Of a DNA stretch of 64,000 nt, positions 21,971-31,157 are shown one piece after another. The position numbers and the translations under genes are program-made. The stretch lies in contig NZ_PYMC01000015.1 in NCBI RefSeq assembly GCF_003026475.1, positions 1-64,000 on the forward strand, written 5' to 3'. The notes beneath the pieces were generated by a model. That model saw nothing but the letters and a program-made list of their open reading frames with translations. It was not told where the DNA came from and made no database searches. Origin of the DNA: Photobacterium lipolyticum (GTDB lineage: Bacteria; Pseudomonadota; Gammaproteobacteria; Enterobacterales; Vibrionaceae). The first letter of the stretch is position 1; every line of letters begins with the position of its first letter.

Positions 21971-23038
21971 ATGAGCGAATTAAAGAATGACCGCTACCTA
22001 CGTGCGTTATTAAAGCAGCCGGTAGATTGCACACCAGTATGGATGATGCGTCAGGCTGGCCGTTATTTGCCAGAATACCGAGCTACACGTAGTGTTGCAG
22101 GTGACTTTATGTCGCTGTGTAAGAATGCTGAATTAGCCAGTGAGGTGACCTTACAGCCACTGCGCCGTTTCCCTCTGGATGCTGCTATTCTGTTTTCTGA
22201 TATCCTGACTATTCCGGATGCTATGGGTCTGGGCTTATATTTTGAAGCCGGTGAAGGTCCCAAGTTTGAGCGTCCTATAACCTGTAAAGGCGATGTTGAT
22301 AAAATTGGTCTGCCGGATCCGGAAGGGGAGCTGCAGTATGTGATGAATGCAGTGCGTCAGATCCGTAAAGATCTGCAGGGCGAAGTGCCACTGATTGGTT
22401 TCTCTGGCAGCCCGTGGACACTGGCGACTTACATGGTTGAAGGTGGTAGCTCGAAAGCATTCACCAAGATCAAAAAAATGATGTATGCCGAACCAGCAAC
22501 ACTGCATCTGCTACTTGATAAGCTGGCAGACAGCGTGATTGAGTACCTGAATGCCCAGATCAAAGCGGGTGCGCAGTCTGTGATGGTGTTTGATACCTGG
22601 GGTGGCGTATTAACGCCTCGTGATTACAATGAGTTCTCACTGCGTTATATGCACAAAATTGTTGATGGTCTGATCCGTGAAAATGAAGGCCGTCGCGTGC
22701 CAGTAACCCTGTTCACCAAAAATGGTGGCATGTGGTTAGAGCAAATCGCCGCAACGGGTTGTGATGCCGTCGGTCTGGACTGGACGATTGATATTGCTGA
22801 CGCTAAGCGTCGTGTCGGCGATAAAGTTGCCCTGCAGGGCAATATGGATCCCTCCATGCTTTACGCGCAACCTGAGCGTATTCGCCAAGAAGTCGCGACG
22901 ATTCTTGCAGGTTATGGCAACGAAGGTACCGGTCATGTATTTAACCTCGGCCATGGTATCCACCTGGATGTGCCGCCAGAGAATGCGGGCGTGTTCGTGG
23001 ATGCGGTGCATGAGCTTTCTAAGCCGTATCATAAATAG
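21971..23038 (+). CDS. hemE: Uroporphyrinogen decarboxylase
   Basis: Decarboxylates the four acetate side chains of uroporphyrinogen III to give coproporphyrinogen III in heme synthesis. [19 protein letters not shown] begins at 21971 with GGAG 7 bp upstream; 355 residues, the normal length. The first signature [16 protein letters not shown] and the second [13 protein letters not shown] are intact, as is the catalytic Asp in [14 protein letters not shown]. It is co-oriented with nudC and closed by a terminator at 23087. Confidence 0.97.
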   Translation: MSELKNDRYLRALLKQPVDCTPVWMMRQAGRYLPEYRATRSVAGDFMSLCKNAELASEVTLQPLRRFPLDAAILFSDILTIPDAMGLGLYFEAGEGPKFERPITCKGDVDKIGLPDPEGELQYVMNAVRQIRKDLQGEVPLIGFSGSPWTLATYMVEGGSSKAFTKIKKMMYAEPATLHLLLDKLADSVIEYLNAQIKAGAQSVMVFDTWGGVLTPRDYNEFSLRYMHKIVDGLIRENEGRRVPVTLFTKNGGMWLEQIAATGCDAVGLDWTIDIADAKRRVGDKVALQGNMDPSMLYAQPERIRQEVATILAGYGNEGTGHVFNLGHGIHLDVPPENAGVFVDAVHELSKPYHK

Positions 23039-23086
23039 AACCAGGTACGAGTTCCTGGTGGCGAGTTGCTAGGAAGAGCACTGAAA

Positions 23087-23118
23087 AGCCCGTGCAAGTG
23101 ATTGCGCGGGCTTTTTTC
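23087..23118 (+). terminator. Terminator after hemE
   Basis: AGCCCGTGC (23087-23095) and GCGCGGGCT (23104-23112) pair over 9 bp (one G-U), followed by T5; an A4 tract precedes it, so it may also serve the convergent glycosylase gene. Confidence 0.85.
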
Positions 23119-23131
23119 TCGCTTCTCGAAA

Positions 23132-23728
23132 CTAGCCTCTCGTCCCTTTCAAATGCTGGTGGACATACTCCCTGATAAACGGCACCACCTCTTCCTCGAA
23201 CCACGGATTGTCTTTCAGCCAGCGGATATTACGCGGTGAAGGGTGCGGCATCGGAATGTATTTGGGGGCCCACTGCCGCCAAGCCCTGACTGTTTCTGTC
23301 AGTGTTTTCGGTTTGTCTTTGAGGTACCACTGCTGGGCATATTGGCCAACCAGCAAGGTCATGCCGATATTGGGTAGCAATGGCCATACTAGCGGGTGCC
23401 ATTGCGGCGCGCATTCCTGCCTTGGCGGCAGATCGCCGGACTTCCCCTTGCCCGGATAACACAGTCCCATCGGCATAATGGCTATCTGCTTTGGGTCATA
23501 AAAAGTCGTTCTGTCGAGATCTAACCAGGAACGCAGGCGATCACCGCTCGGATCGTTCCACGGGATCCCGGTTTCATGGACACGGGTTCCCGGTGCCTGG
23601 CCAACAATCATCATCCCGGCACTGCTGGCCGCCTGGATCACCGGACGCGGACCGAGAGGGAGGTGATCTTTGCAGATCTCGCAGCGTCGTATTTGTTCCA
23701 GCAGGTTATCAAGTTGTTGCGTTGCCAT
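23132..23728 (-). CDS. Uracil-DNA glycosylase superfamily protein
   Basis: A 198-residue protein of the UDG fold. The N-terminal C...C pair RRCEICKDHL, the water-activating loop motif GQAPGTRVHETG (near residue 42) followed by IPWNDPSGDRLRSWL, and the C-terminal MPHPSPRN motif match family-4/5-like glycosylases. N-terminal cysteines in such proteins can bind an Fe-S cluster, but only two closely spaced ones plus scattered others are seen, so this is uncertain. A role in removing deaminated or damaged bases is inferred. It replaces E. coli nfi (endonuclease V) at this place downstream of hemE. Confidence 0.75.
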   Translation of the reverse strand: MATQQLDNLLEQIRRCEICKDHLPLGPRPVIQAASSAGMMIVGQAPGTRVHETGIPWNDPSGDRLRSWLDLDRTTFYDPKQIAIMPMGLCYPGKGKSGDLPPRQECAPQWHPLVWPLLPNIGMTLLVGQYAQQWYLKDKPKTLTETVRAWRQWAPKYIPMPHPSPRNIRWLKDNPWFEEEVVPFIREYVHQHLKGTRG

Positions 23729-23755
23729 AATTACCTTCTTCCTGCGCCTGAGTGC

Positions 23756-24667
23756 TTAATAGCCTCGTTTAAAGTCAATCTGGTACATCAATGGTTGCTG
23801 CTGGATAAAGCGCAGATAGTTCGCGGCAAAGACGTCGAACACCTGCTCAGGAAAGCTCTCTGCGGCAATATGCGGGGTGATAGTTATTTTAGTATGCTGC
23901 CAGAAAGGATGCTGGTTATTAAGTGGCTCATGCTTAAAAACATCCAGGAAAGCATGGGCAACATGATCTTGCTCGATAGCGGACAGTAATCCCTCTTCAC
24001 AAACCGCATTTCCACGTCCTACATTAAACAGTAGCGTATTTTGGCAATGGCTTAGGCTGGTGGTATTGAGCAGGTTGTCGGTCGCAGTTGTTGCGGGCAG
24101 GGTGGATACCAGAATATCGGCCTGAGCGAGTGCTTGCGGGAGTTCGGATAACGGATAGGTATGGGCAAACAAGTGACTGGCCGGTTCACCCGAGCGGTTC
24201 ACGCCAATGACGCGTAGTCCCATTGTATGCGCGGCTTGGGCTAAATGGCTACCTATGGCACCCGTCCCCAAAATAACCATGGTTTTGTTGCTTAACGCCG
24301 AATAGCGATGGGGCAGCCATTGGCGATGTTTTTGCTGCTGTTGGTAGAGCGCAAAATGACGGGTATGTGCCAGTGTCAGCCCCATCACATATTCGGTAAT
24401 GAGTTGTCCGAAGCAACCGCGAATATTGGTCAGCGTATAGTCCTGGCGCAAACCTGGTTTGGTCAGGGCATCGATACCGGCAAAGGTAGACTGCAGCCAG
24501 CACAGAGCAGGGTAATCACTAAGGTGTGCGGCGATGTTGGGCGGATCTGCTAAAATAATCGCTGCCAGCCTGGGATCATCAGTGATCTCAAGCTGTGGCA
24601 ATTGTGCCTGCTGGATCAGCCGTTGATAAGTTTCCTGCTGGCGGGAGACGATCAGTACCTTGTTCAT
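23756..24667 (-). CDS. D-2-hydroxyacid dehydrogenase (NAD(P)-dependent)
   Basis: A 303-residue member of the D-isomer-specific 2-hydroxyacid dehydrogenases, which interconvert 2-oxoacids and D-2-hydroxyacids. The Rossmann motif VILGTGAIGSHLAQAA (near residue 135), the catalytic-Arg region LLFNVGRGNAV (about 215-225), a Glu near FKHEPLNNQHPFW and the His in ITPHIAAES are all present. The length and short N-terminal domain are nearest to the GhrA-like subgroup, but the substrate is not determinable. The upstream yjaG gene is divergent. The coding strand also runs toward the glycosylase gene with a 27-bp gap, so the two may form an operon. Confidence 0.85.
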   Translation of the reverse strand: MNKVLIVSRQQETYQRLIQQAQLPQLEITDDPRLAAIILADPPNIAAHLSDYPALCWLQSTFAGIDALTKPGLRQDYTLTNIRGCFGQLITEYVMGLTLAHTRHFALYQQQQKHRQWLPHRYSALSNKTMVILGTGAIGSHLAQAAHTMGLRVIGVNRSGEPASHLFAHTYPLSELPQALAQADILVSTLPATTATDNLLNTTSLSHCQNTLLFNVGRGNAVCEEGLLSAIEQDHVAHAFLDVFKHEPLNNQHPFWQHTKITITPHIAAESFPEQVFDVFAANYLRFIQQQPLMYQIDFKRGY

Positions 24668-24735
24668 TGCTTTTCCTTTTGTGCTGACGAGTTATGCATT
24701 AAACTCCAGTGCAAATCACTATCGTAGATTATCCC

Positions 24736-25323
24736 ATGCTAAAGAATCCTGTTCAGCTTCGCTTAGAAAAATTAGAACCGTGGCAACACCTTACTTTTAT
24801 GGTCTCACTGTGTGAACGAATGTATCCAAACTTTGCCTTATTTTGTGAGGAAACGGAGTTTGCGGAGGCACAAAAATACCGCATCATTCTTGATAGTATC
24901 TGGGAGATCTTAACGGTAAAGAGTGCCAAGATTAACTTTGAAAATCAGCTGGAAAAGCTGGAAGATTTGGTACCGAGTGCCGATGACTTTGATATTTATG
25001 CAGTAAATCCAGCTATCGATGCCTGCGTCGCTTTGGCTGATTTGCTTCATGCCATGCTCGATCGTGATTTGATGCTAGAGACAGTCACTAAGCTCAGCAG
25101 CTTGTCTGCTGAAACCGTGGCTGATCTTGTGTTTGCCCAAACGGGTGTCGAGATCACCAACGAAAATCAAAAAGAAAATGAAGCCGTTTGCGAAGAATGG
25201 GATGTGCAGTGGGCAATTTTCCGTGCGCTGAAAGAAGCGGAACGACGCGATATCGAATTGATCAAAAGCCTGCGTGAAGAATTACGCGATGAGCCAGTCA
25301 GTAATATTGGTATCGCATTGTAA
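24736..25323 (+). CDS. yjaG: DUF416 family protein YjaG
   Basis: A 195-residue cytosolic protein of unknown function, conserved in gamma-proteobacteria between hemE and hupA. The start MLKNPVQLRLEKLEPWQHLTF at 24736 matches the E. coli homologue; an in-frame ATG at 24709 would add nine residues. Conserved stretches include SLCERMYPN, SADDFDIYAVNPAIDACVAL and the C-terminal RDIELIKSLREELR. The predicted structure is largely helical with no membrane segment. A terminator with duplicated arms follows directly. Confidence 0.9.
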   Translation: MLKNPVQLRLEKLEPWQHLTFMVSLCERMYPNFALFCEETEFAEAQKYRIILDSIWEILTVKSAKINFENQLEKLEDLVPSADDFDIYAVNPAIDACVALADLLHAMLDRDLMLETVTKLSSLSAETVADLVFAQTGVEITNENQKENEAVCEEWDVQWAIFRALKEAERRDIELIKSLREELRDEPVSNIGIAL

Positions 25324-25347
25324 TTGTTCTGATATGCCGATGCCGGG

Positions 25348-25399
25348 AAAAGGGCCGAATTGGCCCTTTTTAGCCGAATTGGCCCTTTTTAGCCGAATT
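25348..25399 (+). terminator. Terminator after yjaG with a 19-bp tandem duplication of its 3' arm
   Basis: AAAAGGGCC, GAATT and GGCCCTTTT form the hairpin (25348-25370). The 19-bp unit GCCGAATTGGCCCTTTTTA occurs twice (25354-25372 and 25373-25391), followed by a partial third copy GCCGAATT (25392-25399). The second unit keeps GGCC self-complementarity and the T run. It ends four bases before the convergent CNNM gene. Confidence 0.8.
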
Positions 25400-25402
25400 T
25401 GA

Positions 25403-26458
25403 TCACTCGTCATCTTTGCTTTCAATCACACCGTGCTGTTTTTTCCATTTCTCCCAGCGTTGATAAGCCAGCTGCTGCATGTCGGTATTCTTGTCGGCTT
25501 CATCGACAATTTCTTCGCCAACCAAACTTTCAAAAATATCTTCCAGTGTGATCAGCCCCTGGACCGTGCCGTATTCATCGACAATTAATACCAGTTGCGA
25601 GCGTTCTTTCATTATTTTCTCAAAGGCTTGCGGAACACTGGCGGTATTCAGTACGACCGGGATCGGGCGCATCAGGGTGCCTAATTCGTCATTAGCGTGG
25701 CCAGCCTGATTGGCGGCAAACAGTTCTAAGCGGTGGACAAAGCCCAGAATGTTATCTTTTTGTTCGCTATACACCAGTGGGCGCGAGAACGGGCTATCAT
25801 TGTGCTCGGTTAAAAAAGCATTGATCGATTGTTCTGCTTTGACGCGAAATAGCACCGGTCTCGGGGTCATGATTTTCGTGACACTGACATCACGGAACTG
25901 CAGCAGGTTGGTCAGAATTTTTGATTCGCCTTCAGCCAATTCTCCGGACTCTTTTGCCAGCATCGCCATGGCGGACAGTTCATCACGCAGTTTAGGCGGC
26001 TCATGGTCATGGGCCAGACGGCTGGTGATTTGCTCCGATGCCCAGACAAACGGGTTCAGCGCCCAAATCATCCATTTCAGTACCGTCGCAGATCCCGGAG
26101 CCAGCTGGCGCCAGTATGTTGCCCCAAGTGTTTTTGGGATGATTTCAGAAAACAGCAAGATACCAATGGTCAGTAAAGCAGAGAACAGGCCCAGCCACTG
26201 GCTACCAAAAACGGCAGCGGCCTGAGCACCGGCAGTCGCAGCACCAATGGTGTGAGCAATGGTATTTAAGGTCAGAATGGAAGCCAGCGGACGGTCAATA
26301 TTATCTTTTAGTGCCGCAAGGCGAGATGCTGCCGGGTGGTTTTGCTGACGTAAAGTGCCAATATAACTTGGTGAAATACTGAGCAATACCGCTTCTAATA
26401 CAGAACAAATAAACGAAACACCGATCGCAATCGAGATGTAAATCGTAAGGAGGATCAT
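25403..26458 (-). CDS. CNNM/DUF21 transmembrane protein with CBS pair (hemolysin-like, CorB/YfjD type)
   Basis: A 351-residue membrane protein. The N-terminal DUF21/CNNM domain (about 1-190) has hydrophobic segments near 1-25, 55-80, 85-110 and 120-140 and the EAVLLSISPSYI start typical of the family. A CBS pair follows (about 195-320; TKIMTPRP and LVLIVDEYGTVQGLITLEDIFE). The usual C-terminal CorC_HlyC domain is missing; the protein ends in a charged tail. Family members are linked to Mg2+ or Co2+ homeostasis in E. coli and Salmonella; haemolysis is not implied. It is inserted between yjaG and hupA compared with E. coli. Confidence 0.85.
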   Translation of the reverse strand: MILLTIYISIAIGVSFICSVLEAVLLSISPSYIGTLRQQNHPAASRLAALKDNIDRPLASILTLNTIAHTIGAATAGAQAAAVFGSQWLGLFSALLTIGILLFSEIIPKTLGATYWRQLAPGSATVLKWMIWALNPFVWASEQITSRLAHDHEPPKLRDELSAMAMLAKESGELAEGESKILTNLLQFRDVSVTKIMTPRPVLFRVKAEQSINAFLTEHNDSPFSRPLVYSEQKDNILGFVHRLELFAANQAGHANDELGTLMRPIPVVLNTASVPQAFEKIMKERSQLVLIVDEYGTVQGLITLEDIFESLVGEEIVDEADKNTDMQQLAYQRWEKWKKQHGVIESKDDE

Positions 26459-26684
26459 GCAAACCTGTCAGTTATCAATGGAATTACGACCATATTAAGC
26501 GGTGCCAAGGGGAATAAATACAACTATTTCACCTGAGGAATGAGTAACATTTTGTGAACTTGCGCTCAGTTTATGGTTAAAGAGTCCGCACCTAAGCACA
26601 TGATCGCAGACAAACCTTTGCCACACAGGCTTCTTTTGAATTAGAGTTGTGACGTCTCAAGAAAAACCTTAGAAGGGAAAACAA

Positions 26685-26957
26685 ATGAACAAGACCCAAC
26701 TGATTGACCTGATCGCTGACAAAGCAGATCTTTCTAAAGCTCAAGCTAAAGCAGCACTGGAATCAACTCTTGAGGGTATTACCGAAGCGCTGAAAGAAGG
26801 TGACCAGATTCAACTGATTGGCTTTGGTACATTTAAAGTGAACCACCGTGCTGCACGCACTGGCCGTAATCCTCAAACTGGCCAGGAAATTCAAATCGCA
26901 GCAGCAAACGTTCCTGCATTTGTTTCCGGTAAAGCACTGAAAGATGCATTGAAGTAA
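26685..26957 (+). CDS. hupA: DNA-binding protein HU-alpha
   Basis: A 90-residue nucleoid protein that bends and compacts DNA as a homodimer or heterodimer with HU-beta. [20 protein letters not shown] at the N terminus and the DNA-binding arm with [21 protein letters not shown] are diagnostic, including the intercalating Pro. A good site, GAAGGGAAAA, precedes the ATG. The yjaG-(CNNM)-hupA-DUF1481 order otherwise follows E. coli yjaG-hupA-yjaH. Confidence 0.97.
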   Translation: MNKTQLIDLIADKADLSKAQAKAALESTLEGITEALKEGDQIQLIGFGTFKVNHRAARTGRNPQTGQEIQIAAANVPAFVSGKALKDALK

Positions 26958-27000
26958 TCTATAATCCGCCAGGTAACTTTATCTGGCGGTATTTTTCTTT

Positions 27001-27699
27001 ATGAAGCGGCTCATTGCTCTCCTTTCCTTATCTCTTCTTGCTGGATGTTCAGCCAGCTCAGTTCCTGATAATCCTATCGCTCCGATCCAGACGATGACTG
27101 GGGGGCAAACTGCCGGAGAGGCGACTTCGCTCTACTGGTATTCCTATCGACAAAACCGATCTATCCAATTATCTGAAGTGGTGATGGCTGGCGACTATGG
27201 TGACTATCAATCGGATTATCGTTGGCAGGAAGGCAAATTACGAGAAATTGAACGTCAGGGGACTCTGTTACAAGAGGATGGCCTGAAGTCGTTTTCGCTC
27301 CGCGTGCGTTATGACACAAAAGGCAGCGCGGTATTCCAGCGCAATACGGTTGCGGGTGCCGTGTTACCGTTATCGGATTCTCAGCTTTATCAACTCACCA
27401 AGCAAGCGCAGCTTGCGGTTGATACCGTGAAAAAACAGCATCAGCAAGGTCAGTCTCTGATCCAGGGGCACTGGACAGACAATCGCTTTCTGCGCTGTGG
27501 TGATGAGAAAGAGCTCAATGTGACTTTCCAGCCCAAACCCGCTGATTCAGTTACCCGGCAGTTAAGGCGGCAGGCCCAGTCCGGATATATGGCAGTGACA
27601 GGTAAGATGCGCAAAAAAGAGCTGGTGGCACAGCAGTTATTGATCCTGAAAGATGAAACTCAGCCCTGCATTCTCCCTCCGGTGTTGCTGGATAAGTAA
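27001..27699 (+). CDS. DUF1481 lipoprotein, YjaH-like
   Basis: A 232-residue predicted lipoprotein. MKRLIALLSLSLLAGCSASS is a signal peptide with the lipobox LAGC, so Cys16 would be acylated; Ser at +2 predicts outer-membrane sorting. The mature part corresponds to DUF1481, found after hupA in enterobacteria (yjaH) and vibrios. It has no enzyme motif that I recognise. It starts 43 bp after hupA with no terminator between, so co-transcription is likely. A strong two-way terminator follows. Confidence 0.85.
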   Translation: MKRLIALLSLSLLAGCSASSVPDNPIAPIQTMTGGQTAGEATSLYWYSYRQNRSIQLSEVVMAGDYGDYQSDYRWQEGKLREIERQGTLLQEDGLKSFSLRVRYDTKGSAVFQRNTVAGAVLPLSDSQLYQLTKQAQLAVDTVKKQHQQGQSLIQGHWTDNRFLRCGDEKELNVTFQPKPADSVTRQLRRQAQSGYMAVTGKMRKKELVAQQLLILKDETQPCILPPVLLDK

Positions 27700-27726
27700 T
27701 ACTACGGGCAATTAAAGTCCAGACAT

Positions 27727-27773
27727 AAAAAACGCGCTGACGACCGTTATACAGAGTCGTCAGCGCGTTTTTT
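27727..27773. terminator. Bidirectional terminator between DUF1481 gene and purD
   Basis: AAAAAACGCGCTGACGA and TCGTCAGCGCGTTTTTT form a perfect 17-bp stem with a 13-nt loop, A-rich on one side and T-rich on the other. It serves the two convergent genes. Confidence 0.92.
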
Positions 27774-27799
27774 GACGCTGGGCAGTAAACTGTCAGCGA

Positions 27800-29089
27800 T
27801 TAGGCCTTTTGTTCACGCGCAATGGCACGATAGCCGATGTCATCACGATAGAACATACCATTCCATGAAATTTTCTTCGCCAGTGCGTAAGCGCGCTGCT
27901 GAGCGTCAGAAACGCTATCACCCATGGCAGTTGCACACAAGACACGACCACCGTTGGTCACGATGTCGCCCCCGTTGTTTACCGTTCCTGCATGGAATAC
28001 TTTCTCACCAGGCACTTCTTGCTGAGGCAGGCCTGAAATGATATCGCCTTTCGCATACACTGCCGGGTAGCCGCCGGCAGCCAGCACCACACCAACTGAA
28101 GCTCGTGGATCCCACTTGGACTCAGCTTGATCCAGTTTGCCATCAATGGCGGCCAAGCACAGTTCAACCAGGTCAGACTGCATGCGCAGCATAATAGGCT
28201 GGGTCTCAGGATCACCAAATCGGCAGTTATACTCAATGACTTTAGGTGTGCCATCGGCCATTACCATCAGGCCCGCGTATAAGAAGCCGGTATAAGGTGC
28301 GCCTTCTGCTTCCATACCACGTACGGTGGGATAGATAACCTCTTCCATCACACGGTCATGGATTTCCTGAGTCACGACAGGGGCCGGAGAGTAGGCACCC
28401 ATGCCTCCTGTGTTCGGCCCCGTATCACCGTTACCGACACGCTTGTGATCCTGGCTGGTGGCCATAGGCAGTACATTCTTGCCATCAACCATGACGATGA
28501 AGCTGGCTTCTTCACCATCAAGGAATTCTTCGATAACCACCCGATGGCCCGCTTCGCCAAACGCATTGCCCGCCAGCATATCACGCACGGCGTTTTCAGC
28601 ATCTTCCAGTGTCATCGCAACGATGACGCCTTTTCCTGCTGCCAGGCCATCGGCCTTAACCACGATCGGTGCGCCTTTTTCGCGCAAATAAGCCAGAGCA
28701 GGCTCGACCTCCGTGAAGTTTTGGTATTCAGCGGTTGGGATCTGATGACGAGCCAGAAAGTCTTTCGTGAAGGCTTTAGAGCCTTCCAGCTGTGCAGCTG
28801 CTTGGGTTGGCCCAAAGATGGGTAAGCCTGCAGCGCGGAACGCATCGACAACACCAATAACCAACGGTGCTTCAGGACCCACAATGGTCAGCTCGATATG
28901 GTTCTCTTGTGCAAAGGCAACCAATGCACCGATGTCTTCAACACCGATAGGTACGTTTTCGACTTTTGGCTCAAGCGCACTGCCAGCGTTACCTGGTGCA
29001 ACGAAAATAGTTTCTACATCTGTCGATTGTGCCGCTTTCCATGCCAATGCGTGTTCGCGACCGCCGTTACCAATAATAAGAACTTTCAT
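27800..29089 (-). CDS. purD: Phosphoribosylamine-glycine ligase (GAR synthetase)
   Basis: ATP-dependent ligation of glycine to phosphoribosylamine, the second step of purine synthesis. MKVLIIGNGGREHALAWKAAQ at 29089 gives 429 residues, the family length; the frame is open upstream to 29134 but the extra 15 residues are unconserved. The ATP-grasp fold shows VVKADGLAAGKGV and the signature FGDPETQPIM. It lies downstream of purH, as in E. coli purHD, but a terminator (29265-29293) separates them here. Confidence 0.96.
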   Translation of the reverse strand: MKVLIIGNGGREHALAWKAAQSTDVETIFVAPGNAGSALEPKVENVPIGVEDIGALVAFAQENHIELTIVGPEAPLVIGVVDAFRAAGLPIFGPTQAAAQLEGSKAFTKDFLARHQIPTAEYQNFTEVEPALAYLREKGAPIVVKADGLAAGKGVIVAMTLEDAENAVRDMLAGNAFGEAGHRVVIEEFLDGEEASFIVMVDGKNVLPMATSQDHKRVGNGDTGPNTGGMGAYSPAPVVTQEIHDRVMEEVIYPTVRGMEAEGAPYTGFLYAGLMVMADGTPKVIEYNCRFGDPETQPIMLRMQSDLVELCLAAIDGKLDQAESKWDPRASVGVVLAAGGYPAVYAKGDIISGLPQQEVPGEKVFHAGTVNNGGDIVTNGGRVLCATAMGDSVSDAQQRAYALAKKISWNGMFYRDDIGYRAIAREQKA

Positions 29090-29264
29090 CTTTTCATCCT
29101 TATAGCGTCGCCATTTTTCTGATTTCCGTGTCAAGCGTACTCATTTATGCTTATAAACTCCGAGCGCTTTCCTTGAACTCAAAAAAATGGCTTAGCTCTA
29201 AATGCTTAAAAGTTGTTAAATCGAGGTGCCCCCGAGGCGAGTCAGAGGCTTTAAATTCATAAAA

Positions 29265-29293
29265 AAAGACCTGCTCGTTATTGGCAGGTCTTT
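29265..29293 (-). terminator. Terminator between purH and purD
   Basis: AAAGACCTGC and GCAGGTCTTT pair over 10 bp around a 9-nt loop; on the minus strand the stem is followed by seven T. It lies just after the purH stop and would reduce read-through into purD. Confidence 0.85.
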
Positions 29294-29298
29294 ATTGC

Positions 29299-30924
29299 TT
29301 AGTGACGGAAGTGACGCATACCGGTAAACAGCATTGCCATTCCGTGTTCGTCTGCGGCCTGAATCACTTCGTCATCGCGCATTGAGCCGCCAGGCTGGAT
29401 CACACAGGTGATACCGGCTTCTGCGGCGGCATCGATGCCGTCGCGGAACGGGAAGAAGGCATCCGATGCCATCACGCTGCCCGCCACTTCGAGGTTTTCG
29501 TCTGCGGCTTTGATCCCGGCGATTTTGGCCGAGTAAACGCGGCTCATCTGGCCTGCACCGACACCGATTGTCATGTTGCCTTTGGCATAAACAATGGCGT
29601 TAGATTTGACGTATTTTGCGACTTTCCAGCAGAACAGGGCATCGCGCAGTTCATCAGCGTTTGGTGCGCGCTTAGACACCACTTTCAGATCGTCTTCGCC
29701 AACCATACCCTGGTCGCGGTCTTGGACCAGCAAACCGCCGTTAACACGCTTAACATCGAAGCCGGTCGTCTTGGTTGTCCATTTGCCACACTCCAGCAGG
29801 CGTAGATTTTTCTTGGTAGCGACAATTTCAATCGCTGCCGCTGAAATGCTCGGTGCAATAATCACTTCCACAAATTGACGGTCAACAATCGCTTGCGCGG
29901 TTGCGGCATCCAGTTCCCGGTTGAAGGCGATAATGCCGCCAAAGGCTGACGTTGGGTCAGTTTTGTACGCGCGCTCGTAGGCTTCCAGGATGTTGTCACC
30001 GAGCGCAACACCACAAGGGTTTGCATGCTTCACGATGACACAGGCCGGCAGTTCGAACTCTTTGACACACTCAAGCGCTGCGTCGGTATCTGCGATGTTG
30101 TTGTAAGACAGGGCCTTGCCCTGAATTTGACGTGCCGTTGAAACAGACGCTTCTTGAGGATTTTTTTCCACATAGAAAGCCGCGTCTTGGTGACTGTTCT
30201 CACCGTAGCGCATGTCTTGCTTCTTCTCGAACTGCTGGTTGAACGTGCGAGGGAATTTACTTTTGTTTTCAGGAGAAGGTTCATCACCCTCTAGCCCTTG
30301 CTTATGAAGAGCAGGGTCACCATAAGAAGGGACCATGGTACCGAAGTAGTTGGCGATCATACCGTCGTAGCCAGCAGTATGTTCGAAGGCAGCGATAGCT
30401 AGATCAAAGCGGGTGGCGTGGGTCAGTGAGCCCTGATTAGCCGTCATTTCAGCTAGTACACGATCATAGTCGTGAGCATTAACAATGATTGTCACATCTT
30501 TGTGGTTCTTTGCCGCAGAACGCACCATCGTCGGTCCGCCGATGTCGATGTTCTCAACCGCCTCTTCCAGCGTGCAGCCTTCTTTAGCCACCGTTTCGGC
30601 GAATGGATACAGGTTTACCACGACCATGTCGATTGGTGCGATACCGTGCTCGGCCATGACGGCATCGTCTTGGCCGCGGCGACCAAGAACACCACCGTGT
30701 ACTTTAGGGTGAAGTGTTTTTACCCGGCCATCCATCATTTCAGGGAAGCCGGTATACTCAGAAACTTCAGTTACCTTGATATCTTGCTCTGCAAGTAGCC
30801 GAGCAGTGCCGCCGGTAGATAGAATTTCTACGCCATGATTGGCTAGCGCTTGGGCGAATTCAACAATACCGGTTTTGTCTGATACGCTAATTAGCGCACG
30901 GCGAATAGGACGAGCGTTTTCCAT
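29299..30924 (-). CDS. purH: Bifunctional AICAR transformylase / IMP cyclohydrolase
   Basis: Catalyses the last two steps to IMP. The N-terminal cyclohydrolase domain begins [20 protein letters not shown] and contains STGGTARLL and [16 protein letters not shown]; the C-terminal transformylase carries KHANPCGVA and the final [19 protein letters not shown] chose Met at 30924 (541 residues) because it matches the E. coli N terminus; a Met three codons earlier (30933) is possible. The leader holds a PurR operator over the promoter and a long hairpin. Confidence 0.96.
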   Translation of the reverse strand: MENARPIRRALISVSDKTGIVEFAQALANHGVEILSTGGTARLLAEQDIKVTEVSEYTGFPEMMDGRVKTLHPKVHGGVLGRRGQDDAVMAEHGIAPIDMVVVNLYPFAETVAKEGCTLEEAVENIDIGGPTMVRSAAKNHKDVTIIVNAHDYDRVLAEMTANQGSLTHATRFDLAIAAFEHTAGYDGMIANYFGTMVPSYGDPALHKQGLEGDEPSPENKSKFPRTFNQQFEKKQDMRYGENSHQDAAFYVEKNPQEASVSTARQIQGKALSYNNIADTDAALECVKEFELPACVIVKHANPCGVALGDNILEAYERAYKTDPTSAFGGIIAFNRELDAATAQAIVDRQFVEVIIAPSISAAAIEIVATKKNLRLLECGKWTTKTTGFDVKRVNGGLLVQDRDQGMVGEDDLKVVSKRAPNADELRDALFCWKVAKYVKSNAIVYAKGNMTIGVGAGQMSRVYSAKIAGIKAADENLEVAGSVMASDAFFPFRDGIDAAAEAGITCVIQPGGSMRDDEVIQAADEHGMAMLFTGMRHFRH

Positions 30925-30957
30925 TGCTACCATCTCTTTAAATACACGGTGAATAGG

Positions 30958-31000
30958 ATATTTCCTAAAACCAAGCAAAGTGTTTGGTTTTGGGAAATAT
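30958..31000 (-). promoter_or_regulatory. Long hairpin in the purH 5' leader
   Basis: The arms ATATTTCCCAAAACCAA and TTGGTTTTAGGAAATAT pair over 17 bp with a single C/A mismatch and a 9-nt loop. It begins 34 nt upstream of the purH start codon, inside the predicted untranslated leader of about 130 nt. It has no T run, so it is not a standard terminator. It resembles no riboswitch that I know. Confidence 0.7.
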
Positions 31001-31062
31001 TCTCGGTTAACATCGTGTGAAACCGAGCCTTAATGGCGTTTGACTCAACATCGACAGCACGT

Positions 31063-31100
31063 ATTTTACATTAATTCAAAAGTGACGCAAACGTTTGCTC
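31063..31100 (-). promoter_or_regulatory. purH promoter overlapped by a PurR operator
   Basis: ACGCAAACGTTTGCTC (31085-31100) matches the 16-bp PurR operator ACGCAAACGTTTGCGT at 14 positions, including the whole central core. On the minus strand its left half supplies the -35 TTGCGT (31085-31090), and TAAAAT (31063-31068) is the -10 with a 16-bp spacer. PurR with hypoxanthine or guanine would block polymerase. The site also lies 58 bp upstream of divergent zntR. Confidence 0.85.
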
Positions 31101-31157
31101 TCGGCTATTTTCCTCATTTCGTGCAGTAAAATCATCATCCAGCAAAGGAGGCAGCAT

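Noticed and set aside
23756..23989. Rightward 137-codon frame over the dehydrogenase end
   Set aside because: The minus-strand dehydrogenase has an intact Rossmann motif and catalytic His in the same DNA; the other frame has none.
28358..29105. Rightward frames up to 155 codons within purD
   Set aside because: They are antisense shadows of a GC-rich coding sequence; the purD frame has full motif conservation.
30958..31000. Purine riboswitch in the purH leader
   Set aside because: The structure is a single hairpin without the three-way junction or conserved core of purine riboswitches; PurR is the visible control.
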